A DNA stretch of 64,000 nucleotides, from the NCBI GenBank assembly GCA_903901015.1, contig CAIUPH010000066.1, forward strand, positions 1 through 64,000. Reading direction: 5' to 3'. A program made the position numbers and the translations under genes. The DNA comes from Candidatus Bathyarchaeota archaeon (lineage in GTDB: Archaea; Thermoproteota; Bathyarchaeia; Bathyarchaeales; Bathycorpusculaceae). The notes beneath the pieces are model-generated. The model saw only the letters and a program-made list of their open reading frames with translations, searched no databases and was not told the origin of the DNA. This document shows positions 39,707 to 49,535 of this stretch, in pieces (the first letter of the stretch is position 1; each line of letters begins with the position of its first letter).

Positions 39707-40672
39707 ATGGACAAAAAACTGCTCCTCCAAACCGACGGCAACACCCAGCAAGTAAAAGAAATCAGCATCCTCGCCGACCCCCAAAAACTAAAAATGATAA
39801 TGGGCAGCCTCAGCTGGAAAATCCTCACCCTGCTCACAAAAAAAGAAATGTACCCCATCGAAATCGCCAAGCAACTAGGTATGCACGAACAAAAAGTCTA
39901 CTACCACATAAGAAAACTCGCCAAAGCCGGAGCAATCACCGTTGTGCGGGAAGAAAAAAAGAAGGGCGCCACAGCAAAATACTACAAAACCGTCTCCCCA
40001 GCGTTTGGAATCGAGTTTCCCCAAGGCTACAAACCGATCCAGAACATCTGCACCCTAAGCATCGATGAGCCGCTGCAGAGTTTCTTCAAGGAATTCGTAG
40101 CCGACGGCGTTTTCGACGGAAAAATCGTGGTGGGGAGCCCGCAGCCGCATGGACCCTTCAAGACCAGTGCCCGAGACGGCCACTACGCAGCCCATTTAGC
40201 GCTGTTTTTGGGGCAATTTGCGAAGATGCCCACTGAATTTGCAGTAAAGTTGGATGTTGACGTGAAGGCGGAGAAAGAAGAGAAAAACAACCTCATCCTC
40301 GTCGGTGGACCAGGAACCAACCTGTTAACTCAGGAAATCAACGATTATCTCCCCATCAAATTCATCATGCAGTCGTCAGGGCAGGGTTTTTTGCTGGGCG
40401 GCTTATCATCCAAGAAGACTGGGCAAGTGTACACATCCGACGTTTCGGGTGTGGTTGCGAAAATCGTTAATCCATGGGACAGCACCAAACGCATCGTGGT
40501 CTTGGCTGGAAACAAGGCAGTGGGAACCAAAGCCTGCGTGCTGGCGTTGACGAATTTCTGGAAAAAAACCCTCGAGAAATACCATGGTGAAGACACGTTT
40601 GCGGTGGCTATTCACGGCTTCGATTTGGATGGCGACGGAAAAGTAGATTCAATCGAGGTAAACGAACAGTGA
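39707..40672 (+). CDS. wHTH regulator with S-layer-like C-terminal domain and EF-hand-like loop
   Basis: SWKILTLLTKKEMYPIEIAKQLGMHEQKVYYHIRKLAKAGAI; C-terminal DLDGDGKVDSIE. Confidence 0.8.
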   Translation: MDKKLLLQTDGNTQQVKEISILADPQKLKMIMGSLSWKILTLLTKKEMYPIEIAKQLGMHEQKVYYHIRKLAKAGAITVVREEKKKGATAKYYKTVSPAFGIEFPQGYKPIQNICTLSIDEPLQSFFKEFVADGVFDGKIVVGSPQPHGPFKTSARDGHYAAHLALFLGQFAKMPTEFAVKLDVDVKAEKEEKNNLILVGGPGTNLLTQEINDYLPIKFIMQSSGQGFLLGGLSSKKTGQVYTSDVSGVVAKIVNPWDSTKRIVVLAGNKAVGTKACVLALTNFWKKTLEKYHGEDTFAVAIHGFDLDGDGKVDSIEVNEQ

Positions 40673-41103
40673 GTTCGAAGGTAACCACGGAAGTTATCCA
40701 TGCATTTGGGCATGAAAACATCTTAGGCGTTCACCCCACGACGTTGATGTTCACCAAGGATGTTCATCTTTCTAAGAACGGCGACTGCATAGTTGCGATG
40801 TCAGCTGACAAATCGGTTGCAGATTTAAGCGTCGAGTTCAAGGAGGAACTCTGCAAACCAACCGCTAAGGTAACCATCACCATCGAAGCAGGCGGCTCCA
40901 GAGAAGAAATCAGGGCACTTGGCTCCCCCAAACTCTGCTTATGCCACCAAACCGACATCGTAATCAGGAAAAGCGACTATATCTGCCATAGAACCCTGGC
41001 GATTTGGGCTGATAAATCCGCGAATGATTTGCCAAGGGAACTTGTCGAGAAACTAAAAGACCCCAGACAAGAAATCAAAATTACCTTAACCGTTGAAAGC
41101 TAA
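40669..41103 (+). CDS. DUF371 family protein
   Basis: FGHENILGVHPTTLMFTKDVHLSKNGDCIVAMSADKSV. Confidence 0.85.
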   Translation: MSSKVTTEVIHAFGHENILGVHPTTLMFTKDVHLSKNGDCIVAMSADKSVADLSVEFKEELCKPTAKVTITIEAGGSREEIRALGSPKLCLCHQTDIVIRKSDYICHRTLAIWADKSANDLPRELVEKLKDPRQEIKITLTVES

Positions 41104-42170
41104 AGGATTTTTGCGTCAAGTGCAATCTGCGATTCAAACGGTGCAGTCTCTCGTATGCTCTTCGACGTGAGGAATGATTCGACTTTTCGCCCATTTTTCT
41201 CAACCCCCGATGAAAAGCGCTGTTCAAGGTTTTCTTTTGTGTCGGGTGAACGAACAAAACCGTAAAAATGTACGACCCCGCCTTCGGGCTTTACGACGTT
41301 GCAGGCGGCGTCGACGAAGTCTATGGCGGTTTCGGGTAGGTTCATGATTACTCGGTCTGCGGTGCCTTTGAGTTTGGCTGCGGCAATTTCCCGTGCGTCG
41401 GCAAGGATGGGGAAAACGCGGTTTTCAACCCTGTTAACTCGTACGTTCACTTTAAGCAACTCAACTGCATCAGGATTTAAGTCAACGGCGTAAACCTTAG
41501 CATGTGGACTTCGTTTGCCGATGAGCACTGAGAAGGGTCCGACGCCTGCAAACAAATCCACAACCACTTCGCCCTCCCGAACCAGCGACGCCACACGCTC
41601 ATGCTCATGGGAGAGCCGCGGCGAAAAATACGCCTTCGCAATGTCAACATGGTATTCGCAGCCGAATTCACGGTGAACGGTTTGGGTTTTGTGTTCTCCC
41701 GTGACGAAGTCGTAGTCGCGTACGCGGAAGACCCCGCTGATGTCGCCTGCTTTGGAAAGGACGGTTTTGACGTTTTTCTGCGTTTGCAACAATGCCTCGC
41801 CGATTACCGTCTGGTACGCTTTGATCTGGGGCGGGATGTCGATTACAACTATGTCACCGATGATGTCGAAGGCTTGGGGAACCTTCGCGAGCAAATCCGC
41901 TGGCAATTTATTCTGAAGCGCCTGCGTGAGAGTTTCGGTGGGAAGCTGCTTTTCGCTGAAAACAGCGGTTTGCAAAGTAAACTGAGGGATTTGGCTCCTG
42001 AGCGTCGCCAACTCGATGCCAGCTGGCTCCCTGACCAAAGGAATCCATAGCGATTCTTCGTTCCGCTGAATAACCAGCGCTTTGTCGGCGAGCCCAAGTT
42101 TCGTTGCTAACGCTATGGTTTTTTCGCCTTGGTTTTTCGGAACTTTGATGCAGGCAGAGGGTCTTGGCAT
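41100..42170 (-). CDS. tRNA (guanine(37)-N1)-methyltransferase, Trm5 family
   Basis: VVDLFAGVGPFSVLIGKRSPHAKVYAVDLNPDAVELL; VIMNLPETAIDFVDAA. Confidence 0.93.
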   Translation of the reverse strand: MPRPSACIKVPKNQGEKTIALATKLGLADKALVIQRNEESLWIPLVREPAGIELATLRSQIPQFTLQTAVFSEKQLPTETLTQALQNKLPADLLAKVPQAFDIIGDIVVIDIPPQIKAYQTVIGEALLQTQKNVKTVLSKAGDISGVFRVRDYDFVTGEHKTQTVHREFGCEYHVDIAKAYFSPRLSHEHERVASLVREGEVVVDLFAGVGPFSVLIGKRSPHAKVYAVDLNPDAVELLKVNVRVNRVENRVFPILADAREIAAAKLKGTADRVIMNLPETAIDFVDAACNVVKPEGGVVHFYGFVRSPDTKENLEQRFSSGVEKNGRKVESFLTSKSIRETAPFESQIALDAKIL

Positions 42171-42176
42171 GGGTGG

Positions 42177-43211
42177 TCAGCTTTTCTCTATTCGGTAGAG
42201 GTTGTTTACTTTTTCTATTTTGAATTTGACGTTTAACATTTTTTCTATGAGCCAAACGTTGGATTCGATGTGTTCGCTGATTGTTCGGGTGAGAAACACA
42301 GATTTGCCCTCTGAGAGCGCCATGTAGGGCAGAAGCATGTCTGCGAGGTGAACATCCACCGTCGATTCAACAGCCAACTCAACCGCAAGTTTCTCAGCGG
42401 CTTCTTTCCCAACTGCCTCGCTCATCTTGCACAATTCCCCAATTGCGTCGGCACCCAAGACGGCGCCTGTGCTGGTTTGTGCCCACAGAACAATCGAGCT
42501 GCCCTTCTGGATGGGGTTCGACTGGTCGTTTACAACTTGAATATCAACGTCGTAACCAATTTGGGATAGGTAGGTTTTGGCTGCTTTTGCCTGCCGCTCC
42601 GCTACATGCTTATCAGCTAAGAAAGTGCAGACTGAACCTCCCTTGACGCTTGTTAGCTTGCCAAAATTCTCCAGTGCAAAAGGTTTCAAGCGGAGATTCG
42701 GGTTAACCGTCAACGTGGCTTCTCCCATCCCCTTCGGGTAGTAACCATATTTTTGGACAGAGATTTCAGCTTCAACACCCATCTGCCTGAGTGCTGGAAT
42801 GAAAATGTACCGCAGATAGTTGATGGTTGGGGCGTGGATTGTGTCTGTTCCGCCCTTAGCAACATGGAGACGAATAGGCTTCTCGGCGAACAGGCAAATC
42901 GGCAGCACAGCCTGCAAGAGCATCGGGATACTGCCCGCCGTCTCGATTAAGGCTTCAATATTGCCGCCTTTAATCGTCTGGGGTGTAAACCAGAGCTCGC
43001 GTGAACCCAGCTTTGCTCCTTCCACTTTGGCACCGCAGAGCCTGCCAGCAGTCAATACCCCTTCGAGATGCTGAGGTTTCAAGCCTGGCTGCGGACGGTT
43101 CTGGCGGATGTTGGTAATGTGGAGCGGTTCTCCTTTAATCGCGGCTAACGCTATGGATAAACGCAGAATTGTGCCGCTTCCGCTCTTCTGGCTCCCATCA
43201 ATTTCAAACAT
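42177..43211 (-). CDS. rtcA: RNA 3'-terminal phosphate cyclase
   Basis: IDGSQKSGSGTILRLSIALAAIKGEPLHITNIR...RPQPGLKPQHL; active-site HxADMLLPYMAL. Confidence 0.96.
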   Translation of the reverse strand: MFEIDGSQKSGSGTILRLSIALAAIKGEPLHITNIRQNRPQPGLKPQHLEGVLTAGRLCGAKVEGAKLGSRELWFTPQTIKGGNIEALIETAGSIPMLLQAVLPICLFAEKPIRLHVAKGGTDTIHAPTINYLRYIFIPALRQMGVEAEISVQKYGYYPKGMGEATLTVNPNLRLKPFALENFGKLTSVKGGSVCTFLADKHVAERQAKAAKTYLSQIGYDVDIQVVNDQSNPIQKGSSIVLWAQTSTGAVLGADAIGELCKMSEAVGKEAAEKLAVELAVESTVDVHLADMLLPYMALSEGKSVFLTRTISEHIESNVWLIEKMLNVKFKIEKVNNLYRIEKS

Positions 43212-43376
43212 TCACTGCTTTCTATGTCATGTCAGTTTAAAAAACTAGATTAGCTGCTGAATCCCAAAAAAACAAAGCTCCGAAAAATAGCGGCTTTTCG
43301 CTCAAGAAAGCAGTTTGCTGCATGTAGACAGAATTCTTATATTTAACAATCACTAACAAAAATTCAGGTGAGTTTC

Positions 43377-43961
43377 ATGAAGAATTCTTTAGGAGCAAAC
43401 ACTATCGTACCAACGACACCCGTTTGGGTTGTAGGAACCTATAACCAAGAGGGAAAACCAAACGTTATGACTGCCGCCTGGGGAGGCGTTTGCTGCTCTC
43501 AGCCACCATGCATCTATGTATCCCTGAGAAAAGCAACCTGTACCTACAGCAACATTGTAGGGCGGAAAGCGTTTACAGTTAATATTCCATCCGAAGCCTA
43601 CGTTAAAGAGGCTGATTATTTTGGAATCGCTTCGGCAAAAAATGTGGACAAATTTTCAGTAACAGGGCTTACTCCAGAGAAAAGCAACCTTGTCGATGCA
43701 CCCTACGTGAAAGAGTTTCCGCTGGTTATAGAGTGCAAGGTTATCAAAATCGTTGAAATTGGATTACACACACAATTCATCGGTGAAATCATGGATGTCA
43801 AAGCAGACTCCACAGTGCTTAACGAAAAGAACCTTCCAGACATCGAAAAAGTGAAACCGATAATTTGGAATATTGCAGAAATGTCCTATCACGGTGTTGG
43901 TAAAGGTTTGGGGCAATCGTTCTCAATTGGAAAAGAGGTAAAGCCAAAAAAGCAAAAGTAA
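43377..43961 (+). CDS. Flavin reductase family protein
   Basis: [48 protein letters not shown]. Confidence 0.92.
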   Translation: MKNSLGANTIVPTTPVWVVGTYNQEGKPNVMTAAWGGVCCSQPPCIYVSLRKATCTYSNIVGRKAFTVNIPSEAYVKEADYFGIASAKNVDKFSVTGLTPEKSNLVDAPYVKEFPLVIECKVIKIVEIGLHTQFIGEIMDVKADSTVLNEKNLPDIEKVKPIIWNIAEMSYHGVGKGLGQSFSIGKEVKPKKQK

Positions 43962-43991
43962 GTTAAGGGTCTAATTCAGGAATTCGAGGAG

Positions 43992-44135
43992 CCTATTTGG
44001 ATCTGAGGGGTGTGCAGTATTCTGTTTTTGGGTGGTTTGTTGCTTTTTTTCTGTTACTCTAAGTTGCCCGTTAGGAAAGTTAAACCGTAAAGAAAATACA
44101 AAACTGAATTGTGCACAGGGCTCAGATCCTATTAG
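43992..44135 (+). repeat. MITE-like repeat, copy A
   Basis: CCTATTTGGATCTGAGGGGTGTGCAGTATTCTG...GTGCACAGGGCTCAGATCCTATTAG. Confidence 0.85.
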
Positions 44136-44284
44136 TGGTTCTATGTTGAAACCTATAGGGGGTAGGCAAATCACTAAGGGGCAGGTCGGTATTGCCACTT
44201 TTTAAGGTCAATTACTAATGTTTCCGCTATAGAAAAAAGTAATAAGTCTCAAGGGGTTATTTAGGAGTTTAAGAGGGAGCATTC

Positions 44285-44734
44285 GTGAGCGCTGATAAAG
44301 AAAAACTTAATCAACTGTTGCAGAAAGTTGATGAAATCGCGTTGTCGGTTAATAAAATTTCTGAGGAACTGCGAACAGTTTCCGCTTCACTCAAGTCCCT
44401 TGCAGTTGGACAAATCACTCAGCAACCAACAGTTCATGTAACCCGAACTCCCACGCCGTCCTCAACACCAGCCCCCACACAATCGGCGCCTCCAGCGGCT
44501 CCACGCGAAACCCCACAGCAACGCTCACTCGACGACATCCGCATGTCCTTCCCCGAAGAACTCGAAGCCCGACTCAGCTTCGACGAAAAAGGCGACTACA
44601 TCATCATAAAACCCAAACAGTTCCTCGGGTCTGAGAACTTCGCTAAAATCGCTTCAGCCGTCCGCGGCATGGGTGGAGAATATATCAGCGCTGGAAAAGA
44701 CTCGCATTTCAGAGTGCCCAAGAAAAAAGCGTAA
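44285..44734 (+). CDS. Conserved hypothetical with coiled-coil N-terminus and P/T-rich linker
   Basis: LLQKVDEIALSVNKISEELRTVSASL; ordered C-terminal domain SFPEELEARLSFDEKGDYIIIKPKQFLGSENFAKIASAVRGMGGEYISAG. Confidence 0.65.
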   Translation: MSADKEKLNQLLQKVDEIALSVNKISEELRTVSASLKSLAVGQITQQPTVHVTRTPTPSSTPAPTQSAPPAAPRETPQQRSLDDIRMSFPEELEARLSFDEKGDYIIIKPKQFLGSENFAKIASAVRGMGGEYISAGKDSHFRVPKKKA

Positions 44735-44739
44735 AGAAA

Positions 44740-45012
44740 CTAAAGCACAACAAAATTTTTAAATTCACTCTTAAACGGTCCATAACTGACGTCCAGGTTG
44801 GTTACTTTTGCTTTAGGAGGACCCTCACGGCAATAGTTAACGAGCATCTTCACTGAGTGTTCTTCACCTTCAAAAACCGCTTCCACCCGCCCATCCATCG
44901 AGTTACGAACCCAACCCGTAACACCTAAGGCTTGCGCCTCAGAAAGAGTGCTTTGCCTAAAATAGACCCCCTGAACCCGCCCAGAAACCAACACATGCGC
45001 TCTAACTTTCAT
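44740..45012 (-). CDS. acyP: Acylphosphatase
   Basis: AHVLVSGRVQGVYFRQSTLSEAQALGVTGWVRNSMDGRVEAVFEGEE. Confidence 0.96.
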   Translation of the reverse strand: MKVRAHVLVSGRVQGVYFRQSTLSEAQALGVTGWVRNSMDGRVEAVFEGEEHSVKMLVNYCREGPPKAKVTNLDVSYGPFKSEFKNFVVL

Positions 45013-45279
45013 ACAGCATTCTTCGAATTAAAAGAAGAGATGGGGTTTAAAAATATGATTTATACAAAAAAAGGAAAAAAGGGCTGTTTACCATGGATCG
45101 ATTTTTTCGCCTCTCTAGAAAATGGTTTTCTATATGCGATTTAAGCCGTTGTGGTTGCCCGTACACAGCAGCAATCCGCTAACAAATTCACTTTCACTTA
45201 TCCCTCCGCTGCAGGAACCCGTCGGCGGCGGCTTTAATTTAAAAGAGTTTTTTGCCGATTAGCATGTTGGAGACTTAAA

Positions 45280-45618
45280 ATGTTTACGGGGAACTGTGGG
45301 AAACTGATGGTTTATGCGTCAACCGGGGTTTTAGGTAGGGAACGGTTGGAATCAGTGAGGGCTGCTGCGAAGGAAACAGCTAAACGGTTGAACTTGGATT
45401 TTGAGATGGTGCGGTTTGAACGGGCATCTTCACCCATATACGTGTACTACGAAGAAAACAACTGTGAAGAACCCATACCATTATACTGCGACGAAGGCAA
45501 AATAACCAATTTAGAAGAAATCAGCAATAAAATAAGAAACATGATGTTTGTCCTGTCATTTCACCCTAAGCATCTTGCGCTAAGGGAAATGAGACAGGAA
45601 ATTCTCAAACTTTCCTAA
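45280..45618 (+). CDS. Hypothetical protein
   Basis: 112-aa ORF with clean start after intergenic region. Confidence 0.5.
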   Translation: MFTGNCGKLMVYASTGVLGRERLESVRAAAKETAKRLNLDFEMVRFERASSPIYVYYEENNCEEPIPLYCDEGKITNLEEISNKIRNMMFVLSFHPKHLALREMRQEILKLS

Positions 45619-45946
45619 AACGGATCGCTTGGTTCTCAAGCACAACCTCGTAAACCTGGTTAACGTCAAAGGTTATGCATAGGCTATCATATTCCTGCTC
45701 GGTTAAGAACAAAATTATTTTTGGAGTCGCCATCTGTGTGCGCTGAGGCAAAAACGGCATCTGTGTCTGAAGCGCTTGCATGATGTCCTGCGCCATTTTG
45801 GCTTCGTCTGATTGTGGTCTAACGATGTAAGGGTTGACTTCCCGTTCTTCAAGAAGCTCGATTCTTTTACCGAGGTTACCGTCTAAATCTTTAGTCGATT
45901 CAATTTTGTTAACTCTAACACGGAACAAGCGATTCACACTCTCCAT
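45605..45946 (-). CDS. Conserved hypothetical protein
   Basis: MESVNRLFRVRVNKIESTKDLDGNLGKRIELLEE..., 113 aa. Confidence 0.6.
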   Translation of the reverse strand: MESVNRLFRVRVNKIESTKDLDGNLGKRIELLEEREVNPYIVRPQSDEAKMAQDIMQALQTQMPFLPQRTQMATPKIILFLTEQEYDSLCITFDVNQVYEVVLENQAIRFRKV

Positions 45947-46038
45947 ATGGATTAGACAGTCACAGATTTAATTGTTTACACCCACCGCTGAGCAGTTTAC
46001 CCTTTAAAGGTGTTTTTCACTCAAGAAAGTTTGCCATG

Positions 46039-46638
46039 TTACTTGACTGATTTTTCAACGGTGGCATCCGGATTTGCCGTTTTCTTAATTTCAGCGATTC
46101 TCTTGTCGAGAACCCTTAGCTTGTCACGCATGGTTTTAACTGATTCAAAAAGGTGGTTTCGCTGGTGCTCAAGCTGTTTGAGGTTTTCTTCGCCGCCAGC
46201 TTTGTCCTCGAGAAAAGCCGAGAAAGGAGAATGAAAAGGAGGCATAGAAACGTCAGCTGCTTCGACGTTTAGGACGTCGCGGGAGAATTCGCGGAAGAGG
46301 CTGCCGATGTTGTTGAAGATTTCTGTTTGTTTGAGGATGGCGTGCCTGAGGATTAGTTCGCCTGATTGGGTGATTTTGTATACTTTTAATCTTCGGTTTT
46401 TCTGGGTTTCCCAGTGTCCTTTGATGTATCCTGATTTTTCTAGATCGCGAAGGATGGGGTAGACTCCGCCTGCGGTGGGTTGCCAGAAGCCTTTGGTGCG
46501 GCTGTTGATTTCTTTCATGATTTCGTAGCCGTGGGAGGGTTTTTTGTTGAGGAGGATGAGGACTCCCATTCGTATGTAGCCTTTTTGGGCTTCTTTCATC
46601 CAGCTAGCAGTTGTCTTGTCTTCGGAGTCTGTTGTCAT
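46039..46638 (-). CDS. PadR family transcriptional regulator
   Basis: ILLNKKPSHGYEIMKEINSRTKGFWQPTAGGVYPILRDLEKSGYIKG. Confidence 0.95.
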   Translation of the reverse strand: MTTDSEDKTTASWMKEAQKGYIRMGVLILLNKKPSHGYEIMKEINSRTKGFWQPTAGGVYPILRDLEKSGYIKGHWETQKNRRLKVYKITQSGELILRHAILKQTEIFNNIGSLFREFSRDVLNVEAADVSMPPFHSPFSAFLEDKAGGEENLKQLEHQRNHLFESVKTMRDKLRVLDKRIAEIKKTANPDATVEKSVK

Positions 46639-46729
46639 TAAGATTCAAAACTATATTGTAGTTGGGTAATACTTATATTTTACCGCAATATATTGCACTG
46701 AATACTATTGCAAGAATGTGAAATCCAAA

Positions 46730-47755
46730 ATGGCAAATGAATCTATAATCCAAGTTGACCATCTTACAAAGATGTTCAAAAAATTTACAGCCGTAGACGA
46801 CATCTCGTTCGACGTTAAAAAAGGTGAAATCTTCGGACTGCTGGGTCCAAACGGCGCAGGCAAAAGCACCACCCTGCGAATGCTCTCAACCTTGTCTAGA
46901 CCTACAAAGGGAACCGCCACCATCGGCGGGTTCGACACGGTAAAGAACGACACAGAAGTACGCAAACTAATCGGCATCGTATCTGAAAAAATGATTATTT
47001 ACAACCGCTTAACCGCAAAAGAGAACCTCTCGTTCTTTGGCAGCCTCTTCAACATCCCAAAAGACACGCTGAACAAAAGAATCGACGACTTACTTGAGCT
47101 TGTCCAATTGACCAAGTTCAAGGACGCTCAAGTCGGCACGTTCTCAACTGGCATGCGGCAAAGAATGAACGTGGTACGCGCCTTACTAAACATGCCCCAA
47201 GTCCTGTTTCTTGACGAGCCAACGCTGGGTTTAGACCCTCAGTCGTCAGTGGAAATCAGGGAATTCGTGAGAAAACTCAACCAGGAACAAGGAACCACCG
47301 TCATTATAACCACACACATGATGCTTGACGCTGACTTACTCTGCGACCGCATAGCTATCATCGACCACGGCAAAATCATCGCCCTTGACACTTCAACTAA
47401 CCTTAAAAAGATAATTTCAGGCGGAGACACCATGATAATAAAACTTGAAATAGCAAACCTAACCCCCACCATGGTAGCCACCGTAAAAGCACTCAGCTGC
47501 GCAGATGCGGTAACCCAGGAAAACTCCACAACCCTGCACGTTATAGTCCACGGCGAAGAAGCTTTCGACTCAATTATTGATTCAATCAGAAAAACAAATG
47601 GAAAGATAACTTCAATGGCGAATCTGCAGCCTTCCCTCGAAGACGTATTCCTGCACATTACTGGTCACGAAGTTAGAGACAGCGCAGACCAAAAAATCAA
47701 GCAGGAACATGGTCCCGGGAAACGGTTTGGTGCGGCGCCAAGCAGAGTTAGGTGA
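46730..47755 (+). CDS. ABC transporter ATP-binding protein
   Basis: LLGPNGAGKSTTLRML, FSTGMRQRMNVVRALLNMPQVLFLDEPTLGLDP. Confidence 0.97.
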   Translation: MANESIIQVDHLTKMFKKFTAVDDISFDVKKGEIFGLLGPNGAGKSTTLRMLSTLSRPTKGTATIGGFDTVKNDTEVRKLIGIVSEKMIIYNRLTAKENLSFFGSLFNIPKDTLNKRIDDLLELVQLTKFKDAQVGTFSTGMRQRMNVVRALLNMPQVLFLDEPTLGLDPQSSVEIREFVRKLNQEQGTTVIITTHMMLDADLLCDRIAIIDHGKIIALDTSTNLKKIISGGDTMIIKLEIANLTPTMVATVKALSCADAVTQENSTTLHVIVHGEEAFDSIIDSIRKTNGKITSMANLQPSLEDVFLHITGHEVRDSADQKIKQEHGPGKRFGAAPSRVR

Positions 47756-47761
47756 TAGAAC

Positions 47762-48946
47762 ATGACTGTACAAACTATTCTTCAACATAGCTTTAGAATC
47801 GCCCAAAAAGACTTAACTGAACTATTCCGAAACCGGCTCGGATTAGTGCTCTTAATCGTTATGCCGTTGTTCATGATGATTATGGTTGGCTTCATTTACC
47901 CGTCTAACGGCACAATCACGGGTTTGCAAGTTGGCGTAGTCAACGAAGACCAAGGTTATAACGGTAACACTAACGCAAGCTTAAGCTTCCTGATGGGTTT
48001 ACAAGGGATTAATAATCAAACACACATGCTTGTAATGACCAACGTATCCAGCTTAGCGGACCTTAAGGATCAGGTGCAAAGAGGCGCCATAGAAGGCGGT
48101 ATCATGATACCCGCCAACTTCAGCCAGAGCCTAATGAGCGGGCAGCAAGGCACAATAATCATCGTCAGTGACGAATCCAACCCTCAGATATCTGCCACAA
48201 TAAAAGGCGCTTTAACGGGAGTGTTCAACGTTATGAGCCAGCAGCTAGCCATTCACAACGTACGGCCATTGAACGCGACAAACTCGCTTGCAGTCGTACA
48301 GCCTTACAGCATACAATCTCAAGGTGTAGTTAACGGTAATCCAAGCTACTTTGACTTCATCGCGCCAGGCATCATGGCTATGACCGTGATGATGAGCGTT
48401 ATGACAGGCTTGCCAGTCGCTATCTCCCAGGAGAAAGAAGTCGGCACGATGGACGGCATGATGGTTGCGCCAGTAAACCGCCTCTCAATCCTGCTGGGCA
48501 AAACAATTGCGCAGACGGGCAGAGGCTTAATCCAAGGAGTCATAATCTTGGCATTAGCAATCGGCATATTCGGAGTCGCCATACAAGGAAGCATCCTGCT
48601 CGTGTTTGCGCTGCTGCTGCTGGGTGTGTTTAGCTTCGTGGGCTTAGGCATAGTCGTAACATCCTTCACCAAAGACCAGGAAACCGCACAGATGCTCATG
48701 ATGACACTGATGTTCCCAATGATGTTCCTTGGCGGAGTGTTCTTCCCGATACAGCAAATGCCATGGTATATGCAAGACATCTCAAAGTTCCTGCCGCTAA
48801 CCTATGCTTCAAGTGCTCTACGGAAAGTCATGGTGCTGGGCGCAGGCATACCGCAGATATCCACGGAACTCATCGTACTGATAGTGTTCGGCGTAGTCAT
48901 GATTGCCATTGCACTGCCAGTATTTAAGCGGATGATGATACGGTAG
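47762..48946 (+). CDS. ABC-2 type transporter permease
   Basis: Follows ATPase; N-terminal TM, large soluble loop, 5 C-terminal TMs, FPMMFLGGVFFPIQQMP. Confidence 0.93.
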   Translation: MTVQTILQHSFRIAQKDLTELFRNRLGLVLLIVMPLFMMIMVGFIYPSNGTITGLQVGVVNEDQGYNGNTNASLSFLMGLQGINNQTHMLVMTNVSSLADLKDQVQRGAIEGGIMIPANFSQSLMSGQQGTIIIVSDESNPQISATIKGALTGVFNVMSQQLAIHNVRPLNATNSLAVVQPYSIQSQGVVNGNPSYFDFIAPGIMAMTVMMSVMTGLPVAISQEKEVGTMDGMMVAPVNRLSILLGKTIAQTGRGLIQGVIILALAIGIFGVAIQGSILLVFALLLLGVFSFVGLGIVVTSFTKDQETAQMLMMTLMFPMMFLGGVFFPIQQMPWYMQDISKFLPLTYASSALRKVMVLGAGIPQISTELIVLIVFGVVMIAIALPVFKRMMIR

Positions 48947-48960
48947 GAACGAGAAACCTT

Positions 48961-49113
48961 GAGCACACTCTGTTCCAAATGCCCCTTTTTCCAGCTCGCG
49001 CCGCTTCTAAGGCGCAAAAACGCACGCAAACGCTGCCGCATCGAACCCCAACGCCAACTCCGAATCTACGAATGCAAAGACTACCCTGAAAAAAAGGGGC
49101 TCTTCCAAAAATA
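48961..49113 (+). CDS. Possible 50-aa Cys-containing small protein
   Basis: TTG start; LSTLCSKCPFFQLAPLLRRKNARKRCRIEPQRQLRIYECKDYPEKKGLFQK. Confidence 0.35.
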
Positions 49114-49270
49114 ATTTTTTTCTTTTTTGTTGACCTGTTGAAAATGGAATTTAAGCTTTTTTAGCCCTTTTCCCTGCACCCTTCTTTTCCAAAGTACTGA
49201 TTTTCAACATGCTAATGTGTTTGTTTTGAGCCAATACTGACCTACCCCCTATAGGTTTCAACATAGATAT

Positions 49271-49416
49271 CCTATTTGGATCTGAGGGGTGTGTAGTATT
49301 CTGTTTTTTGGTGGTTTGTTGCTTTTTTTCTGTTACTCTAAAGTTGCCCGTCAGGAAAGTTAAACAGTGAAGAAAACACAAAACCGAATTGTGCACAGAG
49401 CTCGGATCCAAATAGG
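49271..49416 (+). repeat. MITE-like repeat, copy B with 16-bp terminal inverted repeats
   Basis: CCTATTTGGATCTGAG (49271-49286) / CTCGGATCCAAATAGG (49401-49416), 15/16. Confidence 0.9.
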
Positions 49417-49535
49417 TTGGGCAGAATCTGCAATTTCAAGAAAAAACAATCGTATTTCGCTGTTTTTTTGTGATTAGTCCCGTTACGGTTTTATATTCTA
49501 CTATCAGCATAGAACAGGAAAAGAAGAGATTGCTC

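Noticed and set aside
43971-44198. 75-aa minus ORF sharing RVTEKKQQTTQKQNTAHPSDPNR with ORF 49151-49411
   Set aside because: Similarity comes from the MITE-like repeat; the third copy has a stop in that frame (RVTVKKQQTTQK*) and flanking frames are shifted by indels
45605-45946. Possible arcadin-1-like cytoskeletal protein
   Set aside because: Resemblance rests on memory of size and N-terminal pattern only; no decisive motif, so left as conserved hypothetical
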